Shown here: positions 23,525-36,304 of the stretch, piece after piece | Layout: the number at the start of each line of letters is the position of its first letter | Numbering within the stretch: the first letter of the stretch is position 1 | Assembly: GCA_001683735.1 (NCBI GenBank) | Contig: LUGG01000003.1 | Span: 1,550,001-1,614,000 of the forward strand | Reading direction: 5' to 3' | DNA: 64,000 nucleotides | Origin: Grifola frondosa | Taxonomy: Eukaryota; Basidiomycota; Agaricomycetes; Polyporales; Grifolaceae | Translations under genes and position numbers: made by a program | Notes under the pieces: generated by a model | What the model saw: only the letters and a program-made list of their open reading frames with translations | The model's database searches: none | What the model was told of the DNA's origin: nothing

Positions 23525-26500
23525 ATGGACGCCATGTCACGAAGCCCTGCGCTGAATCCTGCCTCTACCCCGTTCTTTCCTGGCGGAATGCGGGTTAGTG
23601 AGGACGATGGGGGCTCCGGGTTTGGCTTCAGGCACCCGAACACTCGGGAACAACATTACAGCACGGCCACCTCATCCATTTCTATCTCACCTTCGGAGTA
23701 CCGTTCAGTCAGATCCTCTCCGAGCCCGTTGCAGGATGAACGTGACCGTACGCTCGAATCAGCCTTTCCTATCCCTTCGTCCGGCGAAGCATCGCGCCAG
23801 TCGCCTGCCATTCGCCAAATCGACGCGGACAGAGGTTATGCGGTCGTTCAGAATGCCACGAGGGAGATGAGCATGACGGGAATCATAGAGAGCACGCCCG
23901 AGGGAGAGGAACTTCGTGGGCCGAACGCAAACAATGGCCAGCTTACTCCCGGTTCTCTCTACGGCAACATTCTTGGACGCAGCCGGGAGCGTCTGAATAC
24001 GCCGCCAGTGGCTTCGAACGACAACGGATCGAGAGCATCGTTCATTCATGCCCCTTTTGTGTCGTCATCGCCCGCCTCTTCGTTGGATTCTTCCAGTCAC
24101 ATCACATCCAGCGTGGAGCTCTCGTCCAGCTTTGAGGCACAGCTGAGGGCATCCCCACTCATGCACGACCTCCTAGAGCGACTTACTCGTTGCGAATACA
24201 CACAACATGAGATACAGCGCGATTTGGGCGATGTCCACCGTAAGGTTGATATCCTTGTGGAGAGGACACTCAACTCGCCACCCGAATTTAGAGATCCATT
24301 TGCTTCCTCGGGCGCCTCCCAAGGCTATCCGAATCAAGGTTTGAATGCTGCGCGAAGCTCCATCAGTGCTAACATCGCCCCAAACCAATCAGCGCCATCG
24401 GACGATATCAATACCATTTCTAACCGATTGAATACCCTTACCACTTCCGTCGGCCAGCTAATCGCGCTTCAAACCCAGCAGATACAGGCCACGAATACCG
24501 GCGTGCAGAATGCGCAGATCCTTGGGCAAGGCGATATCTCTGGCCTCGGGCCACAGATATTGTCTGCGACATCCATGTTGGGTCACGGCTTACCTGGCCG
24601 CCCCGATTTGAGACCCGGTCCTCGCATGCCTAACCCCCCATGCGTACGTGGTCCGCGGGCACTCTTGATCTGCCTCTGCGCACGACAGAGTCGCCTGGAT
24701 CTATTGGTCGGCAGGATTCCATATACCGTGACAAGCGCCGCTCCGTGAGTGTATTGTTGCGACGTGATTCTGCTGGGGTACGTGTGCTTCCCTTGTTCGT
24801 TTGGTTCGATTTCCGTATTCGCATTGGATACCTTCTCTTGTTCGATTATATATCTAACAATCGCGTATGAACAGGGGGAAAGTATATCGGGTTCTTCTCG
24901 AGATGGTCCTGTGATCACCAAGTGGGAACAGTTAGCGCTTGCGCCTGACCTGTTGCGCTCTTTGAGCACTTTTGGGTGAGATATCCGTTCCATGATTATA
25001 TAGTATATGTGCGTTGACCCACTTTGAAGTGTTGGCCCCCCGAACAAAATACAGCAGCGTGCACTGCCTTTTCTTCTGAAAGGCGCCGATATTATAGCAC
25101 AAGCGCCACCAACTCAAGAGCGCATTGGCATATGTCATTCCAGCCATTCACACTGCCCTTACGAATGCATCACGGTCACCTCTTCGTGGTCCGCTTGTAG
25201 TTATGATATCTACTACTGTGGATCAAGCCACCCAAGCTCAGCGTATGATTCGTGATCTGGGCGGACCTGTTGGGGTCAAATCCGCTTTAGGAGTTGGGTC
25301 TGCTTCTGCTAATAGCGATCTTAGCCAAGAACTCCGCCTTCTACAGCAGAATACACCGCACATCATTTGTGGAACGCCGCAGAAGCTCCATGCGCTGTTC
25401 ACAGCCCCTGGGGGAATCTCTGGCTCGGAAGTTCGCTTCCTCGTACTTGATGAAGTAGATCAGCTGATAGCTCGAAACTTGCACGAATTCGTTTTCAACA
25501 TCATCAAACTACTTCCTCCTCCGAGGTCCCGTTCCCTCGGAACAACTACCCCGAATGCAGGTTCGACGTCTTCATTCACTAACTTCGAATCCGGCAGCAC
25601 CTCGTCGCTCGTGCCCCCTTTCCAAAATTCAGCTCGCAGGTTCTCAGGCATCCGGTCGTCGCCCCCGATGGAACTGGCCAATGGCATATCCTCGACGATA
25701 GAACGGCAGACCGCCCTGTTTTCCAACACTGTACCCCAAGATGTCCTCAATCTCGCTTCTGCAATCCAACTTCGCGAACCTGTGCGAGTGCTCGTGCGTC
25801 GCGACGGTAACGTCACGCACGCGGACACTAGCCAGGGTGCGCGGGGTTTGCGTCAGTTCTATTTGTATCTCGCATTCACTGCAGGTGGTCGCTCTGACGC
25901 ACCCTTACCGGCCAGCGGACTGGGTATAATTGGCTCGGGTCGTGGCGCTTCCAGCGCTGAGACGGCGCAAGCCCGAGAATGGAAACTTGATGCACTGGCT
26001 GATCTATTTGATGATATCGACGTTCCCCAGGCAATTATCCACGTCGGAGGCATGACTGCCTTGGATGCTGTTATATACAAATTGTCAAGCCGCGGGTTGG
26101 ATGCGGTCCCTCTTGTAAGTCCCCGTGTGTCTAGTGCGCTGCAGGTTCTAACAAGTCTGCCAGCACGGAGATATGAATGCCGGCGCAAAGTTGGCAGCTC
26201 TGAATAAATTCCGAGGCTCGCCTTCCGGTATCATGAGGCAACAGACGACAAAAGCTCTCGTCGTCTATGATGTTCAAGTCAAAGCGCCAGAGGTATCGCA
26301 AGTACCTCTTGTCATAAATTACGGTGAGATCAGTCATCATTTCTGCTGCCTTTTTTGGCTTAGCCTCAATGCCCACTTTCAGATTTGCCCAAGGCTGTCG
26401 AAGAATATGCACATCGGTATGTTGGTATATACTCCGTCAGGAACGTTTGTTGATAGTTCATTTCGTCGTAGCGTGGCACCTGCCATCGCACCTAACTACT

Positions 26501-26734
26501 CTCGTGCCGGCGTTGTTGTCAATTTTGTGACTGCCACGGGCGGCGACGTAGAGATGCTGCGATCTATAGAGTGCTTCTACAAGTGAGTCTTTGCCTCCAA
26601 GTTCAAGATTATGCTCATATATCCTTCCGCCTTTCTAGGATTAAATGTGTGAGTGTGGTGCTGTCTTCTTGATGTAGCAACTTCTCACAGTCTCTCAGCC
26701 CGAAGTTCCCATGAGCCTGCGCGATATTGTTTAA
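23525..26734 (+). CDS. eIF4A-like pseudo-DEAD-box protein with long N-terminal extension
   Basis: The start at 23525 (MDAMSRSPALNPASTP) opens about 430 residues of Ser/Pro-rich sequence with a short coiled-coil candidate (LMHDLLERLTRCEYTQHEIQ). A helicase-shaped region follows that tracks eIF4A throughout: IQQRALPFLLKGADIIAQ, VVMISTTVDQATQAQRM, IICGTPQKLHALF, VRFLVLDEVDQLIARN, ALFSNTVPQDVLNLA, REPVRVLVRRDG, LRQFYLYLAF, WKLDALADLFDDI, QAIIHVGGMTALDAVIYKL, HGDMNAGAKLAALNKFR, LPKAVEEYAHR, GVVVNFVTATGGDVEMLRSI and EVPMSLRDIV before the stop at 26734. The ATPase motifs have degenerated: AQSGTGKT is AQAPPTQER, SAT is SNT, and the HRIGRGGR arginines are lost. It should therefore not hydrolyse ATP. 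One frame break, at the six-C run 24634-24639, is likely a missing C. Confidence 0.78.
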
Positions 26735-27014
26735 TTCACGACGTTCGACATTTGTGTATCCCTACCACACCTGCTCTCTCGGTTCCTGCTATCTCGTCTC
26801 CTCATGCTGCCTACTTACTATTTAAATCAAGTCGCGATGCGCATTCTACTGTGTTATACCCTTCCCACACTATCCAGATTGTCTCGTTACTAGCTAGTTC
26901 TTGGGTCTACACCCATTCGTGTCTACACTGTATACTGCATAGCTCTCCTTGTCTTAGTTCACATATTGCGAACGGTTGCTCATTCCGTCCCCGCGATATG
27001 GACAGTCAATACCT
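26735..27014. other. Convergent intergenic region
   Basis: A 280-bp gap between the 3' ends of the eIF4A-like gene and ELP2. It presumably holds both terminators; a short frame present here has no coding character. Confidence 0.4.
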
Positions 27015-30000
27015 TCAATGACCATCTTCACTGCAGCTCGCCAATTGCTCAGCTGTACTATCGCTGCAGGGCCGCCACATCAAGTGATGGATGTGATCTA
27101 TGTGAGCATAACTGGAAGAGCTTTCAGACAGCTGCTCGAATGAATATGACAACCACGTACTGCGAATCAATGGTCAGGACCAATTTCCAGTCGGACAGGT
27201 CTCTTTTCTCAGAGACGTGTATCATGATATCTCCAGATTCCAGACCAATTGCAAGTTTGCGTCTGAAACTGTCGTGAGTATCATCATATTCATACAGATC
27301 CGTGACCAACTTACAGCCCAGAACCTTCAGGTGCGAACGCGACGGCAGTGGCAGCGGCTTTCGCTTGAATTGTGGCAACAGCAGACCATTTGCTTGAGCT
27401 TTCAGCATTCTTGGGATGCCATATTTTCACCTGCATTACCGTGAACGTGAGCAGGATATATCTGATCGGCTCGGGAAACTGACGGTCTTATCGCGAGATG
27501 CAGTCGCGAATACATCGCCTTCGTGCGCCCACGCACAGTCCCATATAATACGACCATGGGACTTATCGGCCGCAACAGCCGAGTATCCATCTATAGTCCA
27601 AATTCGCTGAGCACCTCGCCCCAAACTCTGAAATCTGTGCTTACCTTTTTCTTTCTCGAAGAGATGCCACGTGCGATCCGAGATACAGAAAGGATGAACC
27701 TGTCATCGGGACTGAACGCTATTTGCGTGACAGTCAAGCTATGTCCCGCCAAAGGTTGACCGAAAAGCTGCCAGTTCTCGGTGTCGTGAACACGAATCAC
27801 AGCATGTTCGGGAACTGTCGCTTTACATGCGGTTGCTATGAATCGTTTCGAATTGGACACAGCCAAAGCGATTGACTACCGCGTACTCGGATTATCATTT
27901 GTGAGCATTGTGAGAAGCCTCATGACATACTTCGTAGCCATGTCCGAATATCTTCTCTATCTCTGGCCATAGAGTGATAGCTGCGAGTTCACCTTCGAAA
28001 GGTCGTCTTCTTGTGCGAACAATATCGTATGGCTTCGTGCCTTCTTCAGAATTGCCTGTAGTTAGTGTGCTCAGCCAATTTCATAAACAAGATAGCACTG
28101 ATTCACAGACCTTCAGCGATAGCTTTGTTGGACAACCCAAGAGGAGGAACTGCAGCTGCACGTGGTCTTTCTTCCTGAAGATGACTGTTAGTAGATATTC
28201 ACTGTGCATAACAGACGTTGCGACATACATCAATTGAGACTAATTGAGCAACCCCTAGATTGTTGATTACGTCGACGAATTCTCGAGGGGCCTCAAAGAC
28301 TCGGACAGCTTTTTCGTCTGCGATGCTAACAAAGCGTAGGGCATCAAGGAATACGACGCCAACGAGATCATACCCATGAACTTGAGGGCGGCTCAGTTCG
28401 TGCCAAACCGAGATTGAAGCACCATCCTTGTCGAGGGCCGGTATTCCCCCTGTATCCGTGTGGTTTGATCGAGACTACGAGATGCATCAGCATAACTAAC
28501 AGACGAAAGTAGATTACGAAATAACCTACCCAGCAGATATAAGGTATTCGCCTCCAGGGCTCCATGCGAGGCCTCTCACCGCAGCGCTATGCCCAGAGAT
28601 GGCACCGACCTCAGCCCATTCCTCGTTTCGATTGCTGTCGGACTCGTTTTGCTCTGATGTATTGCAGCGCCAACGCCGCCATCCACCACTCCATCCCCAG
28701 GCTAACGCGTCCATTCCGCCATGGGCCCACAATCCCCCAACGAAACCGCCCAACCGCTGCCCTCCAATGTCGCCGAAACGCTGTCTGTTGATCCATAATG
28801 ACGTCGAACCATCTTTTAACGAGGTCAGGATCGTGGAAGGAGACCAGAGGATGAGCGAGGAGTCAGTAGAGGTAGACATGAGCGTCGGAGTGGAGGATAC
28901 AGAGCTCTGCGGACGCCAGGAAAGTGAGGTGACACCTGCTTCATGACCGACTAGGAGAGCATCAAAGGTAATAGAGAATTGTTGTGAGCTACACCATATG
29001 AATTCGTTTAGAATGAATCTGCACTCCAGGACATCACACACACCTTTGCGCATTAGTTTTCACGGTCAAAATGTGGTGCTTGAGTGAGATCTGACGGCCG
29101 CCTTCTTCACCGTCGTCGAGGTCAGCTAATGACGCTTCAAAGGCATCAAGCAGTTCATCGCTCAATTCACCACCCTGACCCTGAGTTGGGGTGGCCGATG
29201 TAGGCTTCGTATAAGGCTCGAAGTTCCACAGCCGGATGGTAGAATCTTGTGATCCTGACGCTAGGATCAAAACATCTCCGTCTAATAACGGTGGTCGAAA
29301 TGATAGACTCCGTACCCAATCTTCATGGCCTGATAGTGTGGTTGAGAGCACGAACTGCCGGTAGACACTGTTTCAGCGCATACACAAACTATGCTGATCA
29401 ACACGAAGATACCATGTCTTCGGGAGCGCGCCCAGATTTGGATATTCCTGTCAGTACTACCGACGGCGAGCACGGTGGCTGGATCAGTCACGTTAGGCCT
29501 GTATGACCGAACGCTGCATGCATTTAAATATACCTTGTGTTCCTGGGAGCGTCGAAAGCGCAAGTGAGAGAGGATATTTTCCTCCGAGCGATATGATTTG
29601 TAACTCTTGCAATTCATCTGAACGGTGCTATTACAATCAGTTGATGTTTGTAATGGAGTGATGGAAGGCATGCCTGATGTGGTGATGGAAGGCAAAGTCC
29701 ATATCTTGACAGTTGAATCCGATGCGCCAGTGATCACATACTGGTTGTATACCTCCAGAGCGGAAATTGCTTTATTGTGAGCTTGAGTTACAGACACGGA
29801 CTTCCACTAGAAAAAGGCATGTTATAGGAGAATATCGACTAGATACACATGGCAAGCATGCCTGGGAGCCGTTCTTCCTCCATAACCGCACTACACCCAG
29901 GTCATCCGTACTGACAAGAAGATCGTTTGGGATGAAGCGCACGCAGGTTACAAGTCCATCGTGTCCAGGAAGTGTTTCATAAACACCTCTGTCACACGGA

Positions 30001-30183
30001 TCCTATATAGAACATCAACGTAAAGAAAAGCTCATTGGAACATATTGAAAGACGTGCCTCGGCGTTCCACAATGCAATGACTTTTGAAGAACCGAAGACT
30101 ATGAGTGATTCCGCACCTGCATCTGCTGCACGAGAATGGCGATTCGTAGATGCAGATATATAGTCTGTTTGAACGGAAGACAT
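27015..30183 (-). CDS. ELP2: Elongator complex subunit 2 (ELP2), WD40 protein
   Basis: The start at 30183 gives MSSVQTDYISASTNRHSRAA then VFGSSKVIALW, the conserved Elp2 N terminus. Many short exons carry WD repeats: LPGHDGLVTCVRFIPNDLLV, AISALEVYNQYVITGASDST, LSGHEDWVRSLSFRPP with LASGSQDSTIRLW, LLVGHEAGVTSLSWRP, the Elp2-specific QRFGDIGGQRLGGFVGGLW, SAAVRGLAWSPGGEYLISAG, QPLAGHSLTVTQIAFSPDD, WAHEGDVFATASRDKTV and WHPKNAESSSKWSAVAT, closing with a last repeat and the stop at about 27015. Elp2 forms the double WD40 scaffold of Elongator, which makes the cm5U-type modifications of wobble uridine in tRNA. The exact 3' end is uncertain because the last splice is unclear. Confidence 0.88.
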
Positions 30184-30473
30184 GCGTAACCTCCAGATGT
30201 AAGGTGTACACTGTAGACACTGGGTATCGGTGGCCGCAACTATGAATGAAGTAGTTTAGGCTCGCTCTTGAAAACGGACTCTAAGGAGTGAATGGCAGTC
30301 TAACCATAGGTGTAGCGTAGCTAGGACTTAACTGAGTTTCAACTGACTTACCGCAAATAGGGAAATTGTAACAGACACAAACAAAGCGCGCCACCGCCCG
30401 AACCCTCCCCGCTCCGTTCCAAATGAAGACAGCGACATCAACCATTCTTCCATCTTCCAGAAGGGCCAGACCG
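30184..30473. promoter_or_regulatory. Divergent region between ELP2 and the transposase-like gene
   Basis: A 290-bp gap between two outward-facing genes that holds the ELP2 promoter and possibly the left boundary of a mobile element. An 8-mer TAGGCTCG at 30257-30264 matches the termini of the element at 36186-37676, but no matching target duplication was found. Confidence 0.35.
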
Positions 30474-33400
30474 ATGGCGCCAAAGAAGACGAAGACCGGC
30501 GCTGATGGCGCAATCCCGCCTCCGCCCCCAAGCGTCCAGTTGGCCGTCCAAAAGGATCCAAGAATAAGCCAGATGCCGGAAGAAAAGGTAACCCCGTGGG
30601 CAGACCTAGGAAGAACCGTGGAGTTGCTGAGCATGCGGGGGCAATCGACGAGAACAGTCGAGTATCTAGTAAGTAGATTTGATGTTTATATCTGCAATTC
30701 TGACGGAAACATTCATTTCTAACAGAGATGAACACGGGCACTCGCGTTGCAGCGCGTTCCCAGACAGAAGAAGACTCTCGGAGTGGCAGCGTGACAATGC
30801 CAGTTGAAGACACTGGTGAGTTCGCTTTTTTCTCATATCGGGGCCCACATTGTCTGACCGTGACATGCAGGTGTGCTACCTGTTGTTGCATCAGTATGCG
30901 GGACCTCAATAGGGCTAGAGGACGACACCACTGCGATCGAGCTACAGCGCAATCCCACAACTGTGCTCATGCAGCCATCCGCAACCAACCAAGAACACAC
31001 ACGCACGCCCAGCCAAGAGCGCACATCCGTGTCGATCTGCGAGCGCTCGTTTGCACTCCGCAACGAGTATACGACCGAGTCCGAGGATATGTCCACGACG
31101 TTGCCAGACCATGCCCCTTCCATAGCGGACTCAAGGTGCACATCCACGCAGCATGATTGTCCGGCGTCCGGTGCTGCACGAGAGTGTGCGTCTTCAACAG
31201 AGCGCACGTCTGTGACCGCCGTCAATAATGGTACGTGCGCTATGCCAGTGCGAAGCGGGTTTGCATTCTAAATCTGCTTGTTTGCTTGTTTGATCCTCAG
31301 GATTGTCTCAACTTGCGGAGCCTTCCGTGATGTCGTTGAACCATGCGCTGCCCACTCAAATTAGTGATGAGCCGTCCATTAGCATACCGGATGGCAACAA
31401 TGCTGGTGCGAAATGATGCTGTAAACTCACCCGACCTATTCTGATTTATTTTCTAATGTAGGTGATTTTTTCGAGGACACTTTTGGCGATTCAGACGAAC
31501 CCAGCTTAGGTGACCTTGGTGGTGCTGCCGCAGATGAGGACGACGAGGATATACGGCCGCCACCGGATGATGAAGAGGAAGGATCAACTGCGTTTACTGC
31601 CGGTGGTGGCGGTCGAGGCTCGGTTGACACAGCAGGTGCTCACAGCGGTACTGATCAGCTGTCAAAATCCAAGCCCAAGTCTCGAGCGACAATACCTTCC
31701 TGGCTATTGACTCGATACAACAACCTCTGCACTCAGCTGCGAACGGAAGCAAGGTCCAACAACTCTCACCGGCCATCATGCTACGATGCCGGGCAGTTCT
31801 GGATCGAGCCGCGGGCTCCGATATTTGCAATGGGGAAGCAGTTACAGCTATACCCCTCACTATTCTATGAGCCGCGGTTTTTCATCTGGATTCCTCATCA
31901 CTTTGGGAAGATTCCGTGTCCAGCTTGTAAAGCTGTAGGTCGTTGTCGGCCGGATGGCAATGTTCAACATTTACGAGCCCTTGATTGGCCGCGGGCACCT
32001 CGCCGAGCTGTCGACATTGAGTACAATGTTTATATTGTTGGATACCGATACTACTGCGGCAACGAAAACTGTAGGAAGACATATCAGAGCTGGTCACCGG
32101 CACTACTAAATGTTCTCCCTCCACCTCTCGCCTGCGAATTCAAGTTCCATCTCACATATCGGAATGGACTTACGGACCGTCTTGTGGCCTTTTCACGTGC
32201 ATGCTGCCAACGCGGAATGGGCCCTACCCCTTTAGCGGAGACGATATGTGTCTTTCATTATCGCTATTATGAGAAGCTTCACATCCAATATCTGGAGATG
32301 GTCTTGATTAATAAGCGATCTGTTTTCGGGTCACTTCTTATGCCTCACGATCACTTTGGCGAGTGGAATAGCATCAACGGGTATGGTGGCTACGTTCCAT
32401 CGGGCCGCTACTTTCGCAGCATATATGACTCTTTGGTTGAGAAGTATGCATCGGAGATGGACCAGTATACAGCCATGTTGTCGGCGGAAATACTCTGTGT
32501 TGACTTGAGCTATAAGGTGAGTTTGAACAATTATTTAATATTATTCTTAACCCATGACCTTTGTATTTTGCGTAGGTTCCAAAGCACTTAGGAAAGGTCA
32601 ACAATGAGGCCGTCTTTGGCGCTCTAGCGACAGCAGTGAATGAATACGGAGAGTGTCGTGCCATGACACTAACCTCCACGAAAGCTCATAATCAGTGGAT
32701 GCCGGCTCTCGCTGCAATTCCACATTCATTACGAAAATATGGCCACAAAGACGTTGCGCTCGTCTTCACGGACAATGTGCGCGCAGACAAGACAGAATTG
32801 GAGCGAGTATTTCCGTCCTTGCTACATGATGTTCAGGCTGTTCCGAGTTCAACACTACCACACCTCGAGCTTGTGGAGTCATGGAAGGTCTATAAGTTGG
32901 ACTCCACATACCAGATTAACACACGACTTAACAGCATCATGGAGGACTTGAATGGCCTGCCATCGTGTGAAGACTCGATTCACATTGCGATGGACATGGA
33001 ATGGAGTGTAGATCGGGAGAACGGTATTCAGGGGAGGGTGGCTTTAATCTCCATGGCCTATATGGAGGTTATTTACCTTGTTCCGGTAAGCATGTGCTAA
33101 CTGTTGCGAGCACTTGCAATATGTTATGTTAACACCCTGCTCTAGGTCTCATCATACTTGAAAGAAGGTGTACTACATCTTCCGCACACCATGCTGGTGC
33201 TGCTCCGAAGCTCGCGCATCAGGAAAGTTGGAGTTCACATCAAGGCTGATCTAACCCGACTCTTTAAGGACTGTGGATTTATCCAACAGCATGACCTTCC
33301 CTTTCAGGGTGCTGTCGAACTCGGGGCTATGGCGAAGGAGCGAAACATCACAGATCGTGCAAACATCAGTCTCGCAGATCTCACGGCATCAGTCCTGCAC

Positions 33401-35897
33401 TGCTATCTACCCAAGGATGAATCAATACGGGTTAGCACTGTCTGGAGTGATCTCGTGCTACCGGATGAACATGCTCGATATGCTTCGATGGATGTCTACG
33501 CTGCATGGTTGATCTATGAAGCATTTTCCCGAGTTTCTGTTGGCCAGGCTATTTCGGACAGTACACCCGCTGGGACTCGTGTTCAGCTTCTTTCTCGTGA
33601 TCGCTCTTCTGTGGTCGCCTATGGATTTATCGCACCCGACCGTCCACCACGATTCCGAGAAGTCAATGTTTCGAAAACACATGTCGTTGTCAACATCACA
33701 TCAGTTTTACAGTCTGGTTACCTCGTTCGTGCAGATCTACTCAAGACCAAGGAAGAGACTGCACTCGAGTCAATCTCTTCGTCATGCCCGTTTGGACTTC
33801 TCTGCTCAGTACGGGACCTTCGGACTCACACGGGCGATCCACCTCCGTTAGCCAATCACACAGCCCCTTTGCCCCCACTCCCTTATACTTCGCCGCAGCC
33901 ACCTTATCCTATCAGTGGTGACCTGATAACCTCGGAGATGCAGTCTGAAGATATTGATGACTTGCAGGCATGGCACAATCATCTCAACTTCGATCCAGAT
34001 GCAGAGCAAAGTCTGGTAGAATGTATTCCGAACAATGCAGAAGCTATAGTAGAGGCATCGGCGGTTCCAGAGACGCTGACGTACGAAGACACAGTCATTC
34101 GTTCTCGTATTTTAGGAGATATTTGGCATTTGATGAATCAGTTCAAGATATCTCAACATCACGGAATGTCTCGGCCATTTGCGCGTGCACTGCGTGATGC
34201 TCTACTCATTCCTGATCCAGATGATAAGGCTGCTCTGGAAGAGGTCCTGCGCACACACGGCCTTTCGTGGGATCATGTCCTCCTTTGGCGCTCTGACTGG
34301 GTCTGGAAACGAGTCAAACGCTTTGTCCCTCGACCCGACATCCTGCATCACCGTGTATCTAATGTTCTTCAGACATTTGGCCATCTTGTTGATGCTACTA
34401 CTGGACAGCCACTCTTCAATGACGCGTCGTGGGAGAAGGCCGCCAACGTCCTCGAGAATATTCAAATGGGCTACTACTCTGATCCTCCAGGCATCAAGCT
34501 CTATGCTGTCCAGGGTACAGATCATGATGGCCTTACACTGTACAGGTGCATCCGAGGCACGAACAACGTTGAAGGCGGCGTACATCAAAACATCGCCAAG
34601 CGGTTCGGTTCATACAATGCTTCGCCGAGGTTCGCCATGAATCTTTTGCGAGATTATGTTCTGTGTCACAACTTGAAGGTAAAAGCACCTCTTTCAAATT
34701 GACATCTTGCTTACAAGGGTGGTATTAGGTCGGAACATTGAATCGCACAGGACAGCCCTATCAAGGTTCCTATGATATCTGGACCCGAAACCGGCTATCG
34801 CGTCTCGTTGATCAAATAGACAACTTGAATGCATTCAAGGCAACCTCAATTGGACACTCAATGACCGGCTGGGTCAATGGCAATGACTACGAGCGTTCAG
34901 CTGAGTCCATCGGTATTCTCCCACTCTCCGACTCTGCACGCGCACAGCTGGGAATGCTTCCATTTTCCGCTGATTTCGTTCTCAAGCAAAAGCCGCAGCA
35001 TGCACATCTGGCTAAACAACAGCAAACACTCATCGCAGTCTTGCCTCTCCACACACGCGAAGAACGTGCATTGTACCGCATGCTCATCAAGACCCGGTCT
35101 GCACACTTTATGGGTAGAACTCAGCCAAACTGGGTTGCGCTGGCCAACGAATGGTCGCAGCAGAGTGACGGAATTCATATCTTCTACAAGGTATGTAGTC
35201 GGATTTGAATGTGGTTAAGAACTCACTTCACTTGACTCCTTTCTAAGCTTCCCGAGCATCTCAAGAATTATCACAAGGCCTGGAGCGAAAATCGCAATGA
35301 GGAAAACTCGGTCGAACAGCACAAGCAGGCATACGAGCAGCTCCGCATGCTGTTGGTACCGGAGTCCGACCGTATTCCATCGATCCCTGTGCGCGCTGGC
35401 ACTGCGCTCGCTGCTGAAGTTGATGCGGCTGCCCGAGTTGATCATGAAGGCCCGCCGTCCGATTGGCATGTCGATTTGCTGCTCGGGCGCCACCGTCTGA
35501 AGCAGTCGGCAGTCCATTTCGAGTATAGCCAGATCCAGGCAGGACCCTCCAATCCGATACCGTCGCAGCCAGAGAAGAAGCGTAGACGAGAAGAAACTGA
35601 CGAAAGCAGCAAGGTTGTCAAGCGGCGAGCGCCACGGACATGTGTTATATGCAGGAGAAGCGATTGCGATGGACGCTTTCTGCGTCGTAAGTGCACAAAT
35701 GCTTCGGTGAGTCCGGAACTGATTGAACAATACTGGTAACTCACTGATCAATGTCTTAGGATTCGAGTCCGGCACAGCTGGATCTTCGAGCAGCATGGTC
35801 CATTCAACTTTCAATGGACAATGGACACCAAGCGACATCATACGTGTCGGAGGCCGGCGCCGGCAGCAGTTCCACCGAGGCAGTTCCACGAGGCTAG
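30474..35897 (+). CDS. AT-hook / DUF6729-like / DDE-transposase-like protein with embedded DEDDy 3'-5' exonuclease
   Basis: About 1,570 residues in some nine exons. N terminus: two AT-hook motifs (VGRPKGSKN and VGRPRKNRG) that become readable once a five-C run at 30525-30529 is given one more C. A Ser/Thr-rich stretch and an acidic stretch follow. Next is a DUF6729-like zinc domain: FIWIPHHFGKIPCPACKA, YRYYCGNENCRKTY. Then an RNase H-like transposase core: LCVDLSYKVPK (first Asp), LTSTKAHNQWMPAL, LVFTDNVRADK (second Asp). A complete DEDDy exonuclease comes next: IAMDMEW (DxE), VGVHIKADLTRL (D), YASMDVYAAW (YxxxD). After it, RGTNNVEGGVHQNI resembles the third-acid region of MULE/IS256-type transposases. 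The C terminus is basic, with a CVICRRSDCDG zinc-knuckle-like motif. No signal peptide; nuclear. The frame is intact apart from the AT-hook break. The domain family is recognised from memory; activity is unknown. Confidence 0.72.
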
Positions 35898-36119
35898 TTC
35901 CGCCGTGCAGCATGTCTTCATCCTAGTAGTTTCAGCTCCTCAGGCTCGGAGGTCAGTATCTTCTATGAAAATGTCGGTTACTCATCTCTGACACTTTGAT
36001 TGAACTACAGGTACTATATTACTACTAACTGGTAGTAGCTACATGTTCGTTTACTACGTGGGTTTTTTCAATTCGCAGCGCAACGTCCGCTTCAGTCGAG
36101 CTTCAGTATATCGTCGCTC

Positions 36120-36149
36120 AGATTAATTAATTAATTTCAATTAATTAAA
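36120..36149. repeat. AT-rich near-palindrome
   Basis: Repeated TTAA units (GATTAATTAATTAATT then CAATTAATTAAAT) form an AT-only near-palindrome about 220 bp downstream of the transposase-like gene. It could form a cruciform; no function is claimed. Confidence 0.6.
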
Positions 36150-36176
36150 TCTTTTTCCACGCGCACTACACCTATA

Positions 36177-36185
36177 GTTTGACCG
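36177..36185. repeat. Left target-site duplication
   Basis: GTTTGACCG immediately before the element's first base; identical to the nine bases after its last base at 37677-37685. Confidence 0.75.
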
Positions 36186-36304
36186 TAGACTCGCAAGCCA
36201 GTCGTTCCAGCGCGTCGTTCTCCATTCTAGATTAGGCAATGACATGCATTCTCATTTAGGAAGTACTACCCGATATAGAAGGGGCGGAGTGCGAAAGGAG
36301 AAGA

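Noticed and set aside
30257..30264. TAGGCTCG, identical to the transposon termini, near the left side of the transposase-like gene
   Set aside because: Similarity stops after about nine bases and the flanking nine bases do not match the flank of 37676 or 36186; an 8-mer match by chance is likely in 64 kb.
30307..36179. ATAGGTGTAG at about 30307 and its complement at about 36166 as possible inverted ends of a large element around the transposase-like gene
   Set aside because: Only about ten bases match, no target duplication was found, and the flanking bases differ.
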